A stretch of DNA of 64,000 bases from Byssochlamys sp. IMV 00236 (lineage: Eukaryota; Ascomycota; Eurotiomycetes; Eurotiales; Thermoascaceae). Both the position numbers and the translations under genes were made by a program. Numbering within the stretch: position 1 is the first letter of the stretch; every line of letters starts with the position of its first letter. Below, in pieces: positions 23,201-34,500 of the stretch. The stretch is taken from positions 158,337-222,336 of the forward strand of contig MSJH02000540.1 of the NCBI GenBank assembly GCA_001931875.2, given 5' to 3'. Under the pieces are notes generated by a model. That model worked only from the letters and a program-made list of their open reading frames with translations. It did not search any database and was not told the DNA's origin.

Positions 23201-25719
23201 AGTTCAAATTTTTACATGGCCGCTTACCTTTTGATCGATATATGGCTCGGAGCAGGGACCTCCATGTGAGCGCCGAGTGTTTTCCCGGTTTCAAACAGCG
23301 AGGTGACTACAGATGGCCGTTGCAACCTACGACCGCTTTTCTATTCATCATCTTGGGCATCACTGACAGACGCTTGCATAAGGCGACCTCTAAGAGCAAG
23401 AGATTGGTTTATTTCTGCTAAACCTGTGTTTTAGTGGCTGTACAGATGGAGTCAGACATCAGTTACGCTATTCCCCGTCGGTCGACCAGAATTCGGAGGT
23501 CTAGATCTGCGGGTTCACTGTGCGATATGGACAAGACGACCCTGCGCCTCCTTACAAGAACCCAAACAGATCATGCGACTTCGGAGATCCACCAGCTTCA
23601 CGATTTGTATCGCAACGTGCTTACGAACTTGCCGCAGTTGCCATGCGCCTCCTTAGGTAGCCTTGAAGGGACCGGTTGCTATTGCCGAATCAACAAGAAA
23701 AGGATCGTTGAAAATCTTCGACATATTCAATGTGACGCTCTTGTCCCGATAGCGAATATCACCGTATTTTACTCTACCGTACCATATTCGAGACGAACGG
23801 GTACCTGGTCGTCGGCAACGATAGGGCAACCAGGCTCGGCTGCGAGTAGGATTGAAGACAAAGCTCGTTTGACGGGTCCTCTCTTAGACCATCATGTCGC
23901 CTCCAGCAGGCTCTGCTGCTTCCTGGCAACTGGAATGCAGACCATCATACTAGCAGGTCACCCTTACTCGTGCTACACACCTCAGCTCGTCGAGCAGCAG
24001 CGCCGATTGGCATCAGCTCCCTGCTCCCTTGTGCATATAGTGTTATATTGTTCTCAGGATGGCGCGGTGATTGGAGAACCGAAGTTTGGTCACAAATCGG
24101 CTATCTTTCTACCCACTCCAATCGGAGGCCCATGCGGCAGTTTGTACAGTAGGTCTTCGGCTAAAGCAGGCTTTCGAGGGATTGAGCCTTTTCCTGGGTC
24201 CGTCCCTCCGAATAGATCGAGGCATGGCAAGTTCGGTGTGCACTGGTGGCCAGTCACTGCGTGACAGTGGCTTGTTCCATCTTAATCCCAGGCATCCAGG
24301 GGCTGATCTTTCCATGTGCAGGACTCCCTGATGCACTTTAATACTTGAGGATCGTGGACTGCCTCTATTGGACGCTTACCTCGTAAAATCGTGGATTCCA
24401 ATGCCTGCTCTGACTCAGCCGTCTTCATTTGTCTTACTGTTTGCCTTCCGCACCGAGTGTCCCTCGCATACATTCTCACACCGCTGATCTTGAAGGACTG
24501 CAGTGTCCCTGCCATGCGAGCTGCCCATCCCGCCAGCGGCCGTGGCCTTATGCTTTTCGAGGCATCCTTTTTTGTACAGAGACCAGTTCGGATCACTTCT
24601 TTCGCAGGAATCCTTCTCCGAATTTATTCTCTCTGACGGAGGTTTGAATCCACCAAGAGACAAGGCACTGAACATTACACAGGCACAATCGATATGGTAT
24701 CACTAACTACTGATTCGCCAATCTGGGGTTGTCTGCAGAGTCATAGACCGCTCGAGAAGCATCAACCGCCGTGTTGTGAATCCTTAACCATTAACCCTCC
24801 TATACAATGCGATCTCTACACAATAAAAGCAACGCTGGCGGGCAAGGCTATATTTGATACGCGATATTTGGGCTTTGTCTGGCGAGGGGTTAGCGAAACC
24901 GGCATCAGATAACGACGCTATTCTGTGATGGAGATACCCGACAGAGATCATTCAAACTAGGGAGCTGCATGTTAGAGTCCTTTTTGACCTGTAGGTCTCT
25001 TGGGTGAATTAGCTGCCGCATTGCTCGGGGGAGCGACCTGTCTATGCTTCATTTCAACGCCAGTAAGTTCATCGGGCGATGTTTCCCTAGATGTCCCAGC
25101 ATAGGCCATCTCCGCCATAGAGAGGATAAGACTTGGACAAGCTGTGATGAAATGGTACACTTCTTTCACCATGATTCTTAGTGATTCATGGTAATTCGAC
25201 CAGTATTCCTGGAGGATGTCCTACGTTGAATCATCGTCATGCTCAGCGTCAGCGTACACGTACAACTGTATATATGTCGTTATTATATACATCAATCTAG
25301 ACACGACATGGTTATATGACAGGCGTTTTGGGCACTTGGTAAACAAACAAATCCTTCTAGATTCTATAATTGATATACAAATCTCAAAATTCTCACGAAT
25401 CCAAAATACTCTAATCCATATACCATAGTCATTGCTGGTGTAAGAGTCAGACGCGGTGTTTTACCATATAGAGTAGAGTAGGTTGGTTCGTTATGGGCCC
25501 ACCGCCCGCCGACTTCTCCGAAGCTCGAACACCTCCAACTCCGCAGACAGCGAATCTGACTCCATTGATTATTGTTCACACCGCGCATCTCTAGAAGGAG
25601 ATCCATAGAAGGACAGCTTCTTCGTTAATGCTATAATACAATAGCGGTACATCAGACACTTCTACCAGACTAGCAATTCGATCCAAGCTCGATCTCAGAT
25701 TGATCAGATCGAAATCATC
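20201..25719. other. Gene desert of about 5.5 kb
   Basis: No recognisable protein on either strand. Many short open frames occur but none shows a family motif. One longer orphan frame (23446-24264) is entered separately. A (TTA)n run lies near 21538-21556. No terminal inverted repeats or long direct repeats were seen by eye. It may be decayed sequence or a regulatory/lncRNA region; nothing proves either. Confidence 0.5.
23446..24264 (+). CDS. Orphan ORF, 272 codons, doubtful
   Basis: An uninterrupted ATG-to-TGA frame of 272 codons inside the gene desert. I do not recognise the product. The N-terminus is basic (IPRRSTRIRRSRSAG), the rest is of mixed composition without an obvious membrane segment, repeat or motif, and there are ten or more cysteines. 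Codon use includes many codons the window's real genes use less often (ata, tta, agg, cta), which argues against strong selection. A frame this long is uncommon by chance in non-coding DNA of near 50% GC. Just upstream, ctgctaaacctgtgttttag (23416-23433) resembles an intron 3' end, so it could be the last exon of an unrecognised gene. Treat as hypothetical. Confidence 0.2.
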   Translation: MESDISYAIPRRSTRIRRSRSAGSLCDMDKTTLRLLTRTQTDHATSEIHQLHDLYRNVLTNLPQLPCASLGSLEGTGCYCRINKKRIVENLRHIQCDALVPIANITVFYSTVPYSRRTGTWSSATIGQPGSAASRIEDKARLTGPLLDHHVASSRLCCFLATGMQTIILAGHPYSCYTPQLVEQQRRLASAPCSLVHIVLYCSQDGAVIGEPKFGHKSAIFLPTPIGGPCGSLYSRSSAKAGFRGIEPFPGSVPPNRSRHGKFGVHWWPVTA

Positions 25720-26779
25720 ATGGCTCAGCCATTTTCGCACGCCAGACGCCCTATCGCGGCAGCAGTCACAGCTTCATGGTCTAATGCACCATTGACCTGC
25801 TCATCCTCATCTGCCCGCCCACTCTTTCTGCGAAGCCAGCAGCTCATTTCTCGCCAATTCCACCAGCAGAACGTACGATCGCAACGACGCTTCCAGTCCC
25901 TCACTAGATGCACGGCACCTTCTATCAGATCCTCTGTTACTCGACACTATCACTCTCAATTCCACCCAGCCCTTCCTACGCATGAGTATACCAATTCCCA
26001 AGCGACCATTCTCTCCGCCGCTCTCGAACACGTTCCACAGCACGGTTTCACACTCGATGCACTAAGGCTCGGAGCGCGCGATGCAGGGTTCCTGGATGTC
26101 TCGATCCAGCTTCTTCCGCGCGGCGAGATGGACCTGGTCATGTTCTGGTTGGCGAGTCGAAGGGGTCTGTTGAGAGCCAAGGTCGAGACTGGATTGTTTG
26201 AGAAGAGCAATGTTGCAGAAGGACAGAAGAAGGTGCTCTCCGTTGAGGAAAAGGTGAAGATTCTGGTTATGGAACGGTTGAGGATGAATGAGTCGATTAT
26301 ACATAAGTGGCAGGATGTGAGTCTTCCCCCTCCCTCATTTTTTTACATATATATACCGAGTCGGTTCAGATCCATCCAACTTGGTGATATTCATGATTTA
26401 TATATATTTATATACGATGTCTAACACGGTGCGATCTTACCTACAGGCTCTCGCCCTCATGTCATACCCGTCAAATATCCCCATTTCTCTCTCCGAACTA
26501 CATGCCCTCTCCTCTGATATTCTCAGCCTGGCCGGCGACAAGTCCGTCGACGCCTCGTGGTACACGAAGCGGCTTTCTCTATCTGCCATTTACGCCAGCT
26601 CGGAAGTTGTCATGACCCAAGATACCAGCTCGGGATTTCACTCTACAGAAGCATTCGTCAACCGTCGTGTTGAAGATAACCAATATATCGGCCAGAAGGT
26701 CTGTGATATTACGCAGTATCTGGGCTTCATGGCTAGTACGGCTGTGGGGCTAGGTAGGAGCTGGGGAATGAAGATTTAA
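25720..26779 (+). CDS. COQ9: Coq9-like ubiquinone biosynthesis protein, mitochondrial
   Basis: Coq9 is a lipid-binding member of the CoQ synthome that supports Coq7 and Coq6 in ubiquinone ring modification at the inner mitochondrial membrane (family knowledge). Two exons, 25720-26316 and 26447-26779, encode 309 residues. The first 75 residues are Arg/Ser/Gln-rich without acidic residues, a long matrix presequence. The TetR-like helical part begins at about residue 88 (ILSAALEHVPQHGFTLDAL). The conserved helix ERLRMNESIIHKWQDAL is split by the intron. The C-terminal COQ9 domain follows: DASWYTKRLSLSAIYASSEV, DTSSGFHSTEAFVNRRVED and a final amphipathic stretch TQYLGFMASTAVGLGRSWG thought to anchor it to membrane. 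Convergent with the Mtf2-like gene at 27182. Confidence 0.93.
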
Positions 26780-27181
26780 GCCCTTGAGACAGGAAGATTC
26801 AAGGGTGATGGGACGTGTCAATTAGTTGGTTGCAGAGTGGTAAATGTATAACCAGAGATGCTGGGAGATAGCGGACGTACTCTCTGCATGTGGAAGATTT
26901 TACCGTGTAGGAGGGGAAGGCTGATCTTATCTACCCCAAACTCTTCGGTTCTAACTATGTACAGTACTATACTTTTCGTGTTTGTTTCATTCCATGTATT
27001 CCTTCTGCAGTGAAGCGGTGAGATCTCTATAAAATGTACAAGGGGTATAGTAGTATATACATAGGTCATACAAGATCATCCATGTAATAAGATCGGTGAA
27101 GAGGCATATGGACATCCGACGAGTACCGAGCTATGAGGAAGCTCCGGATTAGATTAGATCAGTCAGCTTTATTGACTGATA
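26780..27181. other. Short convergent intergenic region
   Basis: About 400 bp between the stop codons of COQ9 and the Mtf2-like gene. It presumably holds both 3' untranslated regions. Nothing else seen. Confidence 0.6.
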
Positions 27182-28813
27182 CTAATCCACCGGGAGTTTC
27201 CGAACGGGGGCCGTGAAATCCGTATGGGGAGGTGTTGTGTTCTCCTCATTCTCCATTCTCTGTCGCTCGTTTACCTCAAACAGGCGCGACTTGAGATGCT
27301 GGAGCCATCCAGGCTTATTCTTCTTTCCTGCAAGCTGTCTCAGGGCTCTCTGATTAGGTTCCGTCTCAAACCACTCTTCTTTCCGGACAGCATCATCGCC
27401 GAACTCCCGGATCCGTCTACGATGGGCTTGCTTCTCGTCGGCGCGGGTGCGGATAATCTTCTTGACAAGAGAGTAGGTCCAAAGATTTGGCTCGACGCCC
27501 GTGCTGTCCATCTCTTTGAGGAGTGAGACTACCGTTGGAAGGTCGTCATAGACTCGCCAGTAGTATTCCATCAGCTCGTTGTAGAGTCTTATCGATGCGC
27601 CAAGGACAACTGAGGTTCTGCCGTAGGATTTAACTGTAGGTAGAAACTGTCCTATCAGAGGCGAATCGGGGAAGTGAGTCTTGAGGAGACTCAATGCGGT
27701 GAAAAGCATGCTTGGGTACAGAGCGGATACGACGGGGTAAACAGGAACAAAAGGAGGAATCTCCAATGGCCCGGCATGTCGCTTTGTTTCTGCCTTGTCC
27801 GATGACAAGCTCTGAGATGGTTCAGGAGGACCGAGTATGGTGATGTCGTCAGGCTGGTTGTGCTGAGCATCATTCGCATTCTTCTCCGTCCCATCGTATA
27901 TATCCAGATGTCGTAACATGCCAAATACCCGCTCCTCGCAGACTTCCCATAGCTCAAGATCGCCCTTCCCCTGATCAATTGCAGCACGAAGCGCGGCCTC
28001 GATCTTTTCAGATTCGATCCCCACAACCAGCTCCACGACTCTGTCGATTGTGATTGTTCGCGCTCGGTCAGAGAGATCCACATCACTGTATTTGAACCGT
28101 CGGATCCGTTCAAACATCGTTGAAATACGCTGCAGTTCCACGTCTATATTCGGAATGTGTCGCTCGAGCATTGGATGGGCTTTGCGTTCTTCGAACTCTG
28201 AGCCTGTTTGCTCTTGCTCACCAGGGGCACCCTCACTTCGTGCTTTGGCATCATTAACCGCTTCTTCGAAGATCTGAGTCACCTCAGATAGCTCCTGCTT
28301 CTCAGAAGCACTCAGATGTTTCGGCTTATCCTCCGCGTTTTTCATTTTCCGCGGTTCCTTCACAGGTGGTGTCTCTTCCTTCTCCTTTTCTTCTGGCTGA
28401 GACGGAAGCCCAGTGCCAAATTGTCCATAGAGTCTATCAAGGATATCTTTCTCCGCGCGTGTCATTGTAGAACGGTTCTTGCGACCCCGCGTTGGCGGGG
28501 CTGTGCTCTTGCTCCGTGTTGCGGCGATTGCTCGCTTCTTCAAATAATTCTGCGGCTTGGAGGGGACCTCTTCGATCTTCGATGATATGGCAGGCTGCTC
28601 CGGAGAAGGGCTTTCTGCTGTTTGTGACCCATCATCCGATGGCTTGTCGGAAGGTGCGTTGTCCGTAGAGTAAGGACGACATCGTTGGGGTCGAATCAGT
28701 TTCCGATATAGGTGAGATTGCGAGGCCGTGAGTGTACGAGTCTGGTATAAAAACGGGAGGAGAGGATTTTCAGCCTTAAAGAGTGTAAGACTGCGACCTA
28801 TGTTCGCAGCCAT
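27182..28813 (-). CDS. Mtf2-like (Nam1-type) mitochondrial protein
   Basis: Single-exon gene of 543 residues with a C-terminal region matching the Mtf2/Nam1-type domain of fungal mitochondrial proteins. In yeast this protein works in mitochondrial RNA processing and translation coupling (family knowledge). The proposed start MAANIGRSLTLFKAENPLLP (ATG 28813) gives a typical matrix presequence ending near SHLYRKLIRPQRCRPYSTD. The open frame continues upstream to 29002 with a hydrophobic stretch, which I consider leader sequence. The middle is charged and probably disordered (Lys, Glu, Pro), and helical segments such as LQRISTMFERIRRFKY follow. The C-terminal domain includes YPSMLFTALSLLKTHFPDS, RLYNELMEYYWRVYDDL and STGVEPNLWTYSLVKKIIRT, the latter resembling PPR-like helices. 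Divergent from the CMR1-like gene with a 400-bp shared promoter. Family assignment is likely; precise role unproven. Confidence 0.75.
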   Translation of the reverse strand: MAANIGRSLTLFKAENPLLPFLYQTRTLTASQSHLYRKLIRPQRCRPYSTDNAPSDKPSDDGSQTAESPSPEQPAISSKIEEVPSKPQNYLKKRAIAATRSKSTAPPTRGRKNRSTMTRAEKDILDRLYGQFGTGLPSQPEEKEKEETPPVKEPRKMKNAEDKPKHLSASEKQELSEVTQIFEEAVNDAKARSEGAPGEQEQTGSEFEERKAHPMLERHIPNIDVELQRISTMFERIRRFKYSDVDLSDRARTITIDRVVELVVGIESEKIEAALRAAIDQGKGDLELWEVCEERVFGMLRHLDIYDGTEKNANDAQHNQPDDITILGPPEPSQSLSSDKAETKRHAGPLEIPPFVPVYPVVSALYPSMLFTALSLLKTHFPDSPLIGQFLPTVKSYGRTSVVLGASIRLYNELMEYYWRVYDDLPTVVSLLKEMDSTGVEPNLWTYSLVKKIIRTRADEKQAHRRRIREFGDDAVRKEEWFETEPNQRALRQLAGKKNKPGWLQHLKSRLFEVNERQRMENEENTTPPHTDFTAPVRKLPVD

Positions 28814-29212
28814 TAGACGTTGGGGCGATGCACTCCAAGTGCTTTCGGAGATAAAAGGTTTCGTCGGAGGTTTGGCCTCAGCGGGAATGTTCGAGCTGTT
28901 AATTTCGCAGCATATCAGTCCAGGGACATGGAGAAGAATAACTCGTGCGATAATAGGTAGAAATGGATAAATAAATAAATAACTGACGAAGAGATAGAGC
29001 AACGGGAAAAGTTGGCGGTATTGAAAGATAGCAAAGACGTTGCAACAAAGAATTGCAGCTCTAGAATAGCTGCATTTCGGAAGCCGTAGTATTGAGTATC
29101 ACGTGACGGCGCGCGACCTTGCTCCCACTTTACGCGTCTCTCTCATCGCTGCGACAGCGACCTCCCAATTGCTGAGTGGAAGAGCCATTCAAGCCAGCGG
29201 GCCCATTAAAAC
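28814..29212. promoter_or_regulatory. Divergent promoter Mtf2-like / CMR1-like
   Basis: About 400 bp between two divergent ATGs. It includes an AT-rich patch (aataaataaataactg near 28967-28985). No specific binding site is assigned. Confidence 0.5.
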
Positions 29213-30979
29213 ATGCCTCCGAAGAAGAATGAACCCGCGAACGAGCTGTCAGAGTTTGAGCGGCAGCGTCTGGCTAATATCGCGGAGCGCGATGCGCTGT
29301 TGAAGAAGCTGACCCTCGACGCACAGGCTTCTGGCCTCTTTTCAAAACCGTCGCCAAAGAGCTCGTCTGGAGATGGCAAGTCGAAAAAGAAGCCCCCCGC
29401 GAAGAGAGTCAAAAAGGAGGAGGAATCCCCGGTGCCACGTCGCATGTCCTCCAGACTAAGAGGGCTCACGGCAGATAGCGAGGTCGCGAAACGAAAAGCA
29501 GACGAACAGTATGAGGCGGCACAGGAAGCGGAGCGCGCAAAGAGGTTGCGCAAGTCGGACTCATATAGTCTCAACGATATGTTCGTCTCAGGCCAGAAGC
29601 TCAGTGGGGACAGTCTCATCGGGGTTGATGTTATTACCAAGGGTGTTGCGAAGCCTTATGAACGGACGTTCGGCGAAGATGATATCAAGGAGACGACGGA
29701 CAAGGACCTGAAAGCATTGAGAGAGCAAATGAGTGGCCTGCGACTCTGGGGGGCCTGGGAACCCAACAGTAAGCTTCTCCCATTCGATTTACCTTCTTGG
29801 AGTAGTAATGATACTAACAAACGATGTATAGGGATCAAACTCACACCCGAAAGAATTTACACTATGGCCTTCCATCCTACCGAAACGAAGCCGTTGATAT
29901 TTGCTGGAGACAAAATGGGTCATATCGGAATTCTGGACGCTTCGCAGGAATATCCCGTCTCCGCAGTCAAGCATGAAGACGACGACGAGGAGGAGGACGA
30001 CCCAGACCCAGTTATGACCACCCTCAAGCCGCACACCCGCACCATAAGTGGGATGCATATACATCCACTGAAGCCCACGCACCTCTATACCGCGAGCTAC
30101 GACAGTTCCATTCGAGAACTCGATCTGCAGACGGCCAGTTCCTCCGAGAAGTATGCTCCTGAATCCACTTCCGCGGACGAGGCACTTTCTGGTGTGGACA
30201 TGGCTGCAGAAGATCCAAATTGCCTGTACTGGACAACTCTAGACGGCGCTTTTGGACGGCGCGACCTTCGCGCAAAGGACAACACGGTGGAGCGTTGGCA
30301 GCTTTCCGAGAAGAAGATCGGAGGATTTTCTCTTTACCCGTCTCAGTCTCACTATTTTGCTACCGCAAGCTTGGACAGGTTCATGCGACTCTGGGATATG
30401 CGGAAGTTGTCACACGATGATCCTGTGCCCGTAGGCGAGCACGAGAGCAGATTGTCGGTATCCCATGCGGCCTTCAACAGCGCCGGCCAAATAGCGACAT
30501 CATCCTATGACGATACCATTAAAATCTACGATTTCGCCGCCAAGGGAATATCCTCCTGGCAACCGGGCCATAAGGTCTCAGATGAGGATATGAAACCCGA
30601 CACCATTGTTAGGCATAACTGCCAGACAGGTCGTTGGGTTACCATGTACGTGTTTTCGTCCCCTTATTTCACCCTCCGTTGTTCCCAGCACTTCCTCCTG
30701 CTATACCATATTTTTAATAATAACCACGAATTTCTACCCGTAACTGACACAACTAACAGTCTCCGTCCCCAATGGCAACTAAACCCGCAATCCCACATTC
30801 AGCGATTCTGCATTGGAAATATGAACCGCTTTGTCGATGTCTACAGCGCCTCTGGAGACCAGCTCGCCCAGCTAGATGGCGAAGGCATCACTGCCGTGCC
30901 TGCCGTAGCTGTCTTCCACCGAAGTATGGACTGGGTTGTCGGTGGTACGGCGAGCGGTAAGATCTGTTTGTGGATGTAA
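29213..30979 (+). CDS. CMR1: Cmr1-like WD40 DNA-damage-binding protein
   Basis: Cmr1 is a nuclear WD40 protein that binds UV-damaged DNA and histones and joins intranuclear quality-control sites under replication stress (family knowledge). Three exons: 29213-29768, 29832-30645, 30760-30979. The spliced product has 529 residues, the usual size. The N-terminal 120 residues are Lys-rich and coiled ([29 protein letters not shown]). The propeller starts at about residue 185 with [20 protein letters not shown]. Visible blades include [61 protein letters not shown] and [14 protein letters not shown]. The last blade closes at the C-terminus with [12 protein letters not shown]. An acidic loop ([11 protein letters not shown]) interrupts an early blade. 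Both introns are multiples of three without in-frame stop, so unspliced RNA would also stay open to 588 residues. Confidence 0.92.
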   Translation: MPPKKNEPANELSEFERQRLANIAERDALLKKLTLDAQASGLFSKPSPKSSSGDGKSKKKPPAKRVKKEEESPVPRRMSSRLRGLTADSEVAKRKADEQYEAAQEAERAKRLRKSDSYSLNDMFVSGQKLSGDSLIGVDVITKGVAKPYERTFGEDDIKETTDKDLKALREQMSGLRLWGAWEPNSKLLPFDLPSWSSNDTNKRCIGIKLTPERIYTMAFHPTETKPLIFAGDKMGHIGILDASQEYPVSAVKHEDDDEEEDDPDPVMTTLKPHTRTISGMHIHPLKPTHLYTASYDSSIRELDLQTASSSEKYAPESTSADEALSGVDMAAEDPNCLYWTTLDGAFGRRDLRAKDNTVERWQLSEKKIGGFSLYPSQSHYFATASLDRFMRLWDMRKLSHDDPVPVGEHESRLSVSHAAFNSAGQIATSSYDDTIKIYDFAAKGISSWQPGHKVSDEDMKPDTIVRHNCQTGRWVTMYVFSSPYFTLRCSQHFLLLYHIFNNNHEFLPVTDTTNSLRPQWQLNPQSHIQRFCIGNMNRFVDVYSASGDQLAQLDGEGITAVPAVAVFHRSMDWVVGGTASGKICLWM

Positions 30980-31552
30980 ATGTGTGTGGATTGATGGTAC
31001 GAGAAGTGACATTAAAAAGCGTCCACGATTCTGCGGAGGACTATTGTACTGTATCTTCGTTGTGTGATATTTTGTAAGAGTTTGGGATTCACTGGGAATC
31101 GGCGTCTTATTGCATGCAATAAGGTCATCCTGTGTTAGACTCATTGTATTTTCTGGCTTGGCCATCATTTTGTGGCGAGTTCGTTGGAGGATCAAAAGTG
31201 ACTATTACTCACCATAACAGTAGCGAAGTAGTAGTAGTAGTAACCAATGCAAAATGTACAATATCAACTACATGTTTTCTCAAGCACCCATTAGACCAGT
31301 CTGTGTTTCTAATTCGGAATTCTAGAATATGATAAGTTCTGAGTGCCAAATGAGACGATAGGGTATCATTCAAGATTGACCAGATCATATATCGAAGGAT
31401 TATTCCCAAATATGCTCGTTTAAATCGCCGCGCGATCCCAAAATGTATCCCAGAAGAACAAAAAACGGCCAATTCCATATGTGCAATATGCGCAGAAAAT
31501 ATTCATGGTATCATGCGTAAATGACAGTCATACTGTGAGTGCGAATCTCATC
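30980..31552. other. Convergent intergenic region CMR1 / DIM-2
   Basis: About 570 bp between two convergent genes; a short GTA repeat lies at 31225-31240. No gene seen. Confidence 0.6.
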
Positions 31553-34500
31553 TCACTGCTCGTCATCGCTGTCCAAAACAACATATCTGCTCGTCCTTCG
31601 TCTCTTCTGAGATCTGGACGTGCTAACTCTAACCTCATGAAGACGTTTCCGACTGCTTTCCAGCATTCGTTCGCTTTCGTGTTCGGAACTGATCACGGTA
31701 CTGCTGGAATCCGACAATATTGACGGTGTGGCATCTCCGGATCCGAGGAAGCGGTCCGTTATCGTCGTGGTTACCCTATGGATCGTCTCCTGGGTGGATG
31801 TTTCAGAGCGTAGGATTCGTCGTCGTCTTGATTGTTTCTCGGACGGAAACGCATCTTGTGAGGCTGGGATGGGAGCTGAACTATCTCTGCGGTCGATGAG
31901 GTTGTCTTCATACTTGCTGATGATAGATTTCGTGGGATTGTCGGAGGTAACGACATTGGAGGTGGCTGCGGTCATTCGCTCGTTTTCTAGACAGGCCTCT
32001 CTCAACGTCATTCCGAGAGACAGTGCGACCTGTCTCGCGACGCTGTTCCCTATGATCTTCCACTGCTTCGTGGCACTGCCGATGAGGACTTCATCATCTG
32101 GGATGCCTTGCGCTCGTCTTGCTTCTTTGACCGTCAACAGTCTATCTTCCTCCCAGTGCACGATCCTCCCAGTAAATGCGCATGCAGGATTGACTCTCGT
32201 AACGATTGTCGGAAATAGTCCGTTTGGATGGACGCGGCCGTAAGAACTGGCCTCTTTTTTAGCCCACGCTCTTCTCCTCTTGGAAAAATCTTCAGTCTGT
32301 GGTTTAGCCATCCAACCTCTCAAAACTGAAGTCTCCAGACCTTGTGTCCAGGGAGCCTTTGGAACGAGCTCGATCAAGGTTTGTTTGTAGGAAGTTGGTT
32401 TCTGTGCCGTCCTCATATCCGGGTCGGATATGGTCATGCACTTCGCCGTAGGTAAACGAGGAAGGTCTCTTGTCCCCTCTGCGGCAGTGACGAAATCGAA
32501 GACGGGCTTTTCGAATCTTCTGCGGCCGAATGGAAGTCCGTTCGCAGCCTCCCCAAGTGATCTGTTCGTAGTCCTTGGAGGATGTGAGTGAGTGAGAGCA
32601 GGGTGCTCTGGCAGCTTTAGACCTGGAGCAGCTACAAAGATAAATAGCCTCGACCTGCTCTGAGGTGCACCGAAGCTCCATGCGTCCAGATTCAGTATGC
32701 GAGCTTGATAACCCATGCCAATCAAGGCACAAAGCATCTGCGACAAGGGGTTCTTCTCACTCCTTTTGGCCATGGCGGTGACGTTCTCCAGGACAGCATA
32801 TTTTGGCCGGAGATGATCAATAAAAGCAGCGACAGAGGCGATCATTGAGCAGTTACGGAGTGCTGCCTGATTTTGCTTGAAGTTGTTAGTCAAGGCATAC
32901 CCCTGGCAGGGACTCCCTGCAACGACGAAGTCGACTTCTCCCACTCTGGCAACGATATTACTTTCCTTTCCCTTCAGGGACTGGTCAAGAAAGTCGTCCA
33001 CAGAGCCCCAAAACAGTTTGGCCCCTGGGTGTCTCAAGTTGGCACGATATGTGAGCATGGCTTCCTTGCTCCATTCGACAGCCCACTCGTTCCTCACAGC
33101 TCCGCCTTCTTCTAGGCCCCTGTCGAAACTGCCACCACCGCTGAAGATGCTGAGAGCTCGTAGTTGTACGACTGGTGCCTTAGGATCAAAACCCTGCGTG
33201 AGAGAGGTAGGTAAAGATGAGCTTTCGAGCGGCTGTAAGGAGCTGATGCCGTCTGGAGACGTCACTTCACGGCAGATAATGAAAAAGGCATCTCCATTTC
33301 CTTGACGGCAATACGGAGGAGGGATCAAGCCATTTTTTCTCTCATATTCGCTGTAGAAGCGGACATGACATCGTCGTTGGACATGACCAATGTAACTGCT
33401 TCGAGTACGGTCAGTATATACCAGCTCGTTTCGGTCACCTCCCTTTCTCTGCAGAAGCTCCCTCACTCGCAAGTTCTTGCCGGAACAACTGATGATTTCT
33501 ACCGGCTCCAGCTTGCTTCCAGTATCTACCAAAACAGTATCACCAGGATGATATGTTTCTCGGCCGCTGTCACCCAAGCCCGAATATTTTTTTCGGTGAG
33601 AACAGTAGAAATCTTCCTCTTTCAAGGTCAGAAAGACCTCGTCATCCGTACGATAGGTCTGACGCACAAAGAATGGTGCCCCTTCTCTGGCCACAGACGA
33701 GAAAAAGCTTACATCGACCTTCCCCACGACTTCGGTATTTCGGATCTTATGGTCTCCGCAGTTGCAGTGGTCGGACATGAAGAGCTCGTTCAGATGGGGG
33801 TATGTCATGTTGGCACAGACAGTATCACTGGGTCGGTACAGCCAAATGACATCAAGCCAGATTGTCCCATTCTGATGCTGCCTGATACCTTGTACAAAGG
33901 CATACCAAAGATCATCGTTGGAACTGGTCTTCCATACAGTCTGCTCATCCCTCTCCACAGAGATAACATCGCCGGGGCGAACTTCAAATGCCTTGTGCGG
34001 TACGGGAGCTGAGTAGAGACCGCCTCCGCATGGCTTGAACTTGAAATCGGGCTTTGATCATTCAAAACCAAGCTCCCGCATGCGTTCTTGCTGTTTTAGA
34101 AGAACGGTTGGTGTTGGCTGCGACACCTGCAATTGTTCACCCCACTCCATGTTCTGAAAACAGCGGTAGACATATGGAGTAACAACAGTCCCTTTCGCTC
34201 GTTGAGGTTGTTCTTTGATAATTGGCTGCGTGAGGCCAAGCTCCTGCCACAATATGGAATTCTCGTATTTCCTATCGATGTCCAGGGCTTGTTTGAAGAG
34301 ATACTCTCCATAGGCAATCACAGCTGACCTAAAGTCAGGCTTTCCAAATTGACAAAACCAGTTCTGAAAGGAAGCGTCTGAACCGTGCACTTGCTGTAAC
34401 CAGTCTGCAAAGTCACTTTTGAAGTCGTTAAGGGTAACCGTGTCATGCTCGGCCAGGAAGTCCAGAAGATGCTTGCCAAGATCCGTTAACCATAGAAAGA

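Noticed and set aside
24640..24660. T-loop-like ggtttgaatccacc
   Set aside because: Stem pairing fails at the central position and no cloverleaf surrounds it.
20201..25719. Secondary-metabolite cluster or transposon remnant in the gene desert
   Set aside because: No PKS/NRPS/P450, integrase or transposase motifs on either strand and no visible inverted or direct terminal repeats.
28814..29002. In-frame 63-codon N-terminal extension of the Mtf2-like protein
   Set aside because: Hydrophobic start would precede and spoil the clear mitochondrial presequence beginning at Met 28813; more likely leader sequence.
33302..34012. 236-codon plus-strand open frame
   Set aside because: Antisense shadow of the DIM-2-type coding region, whose minus-strand frame carries all methyltransferase motifs.
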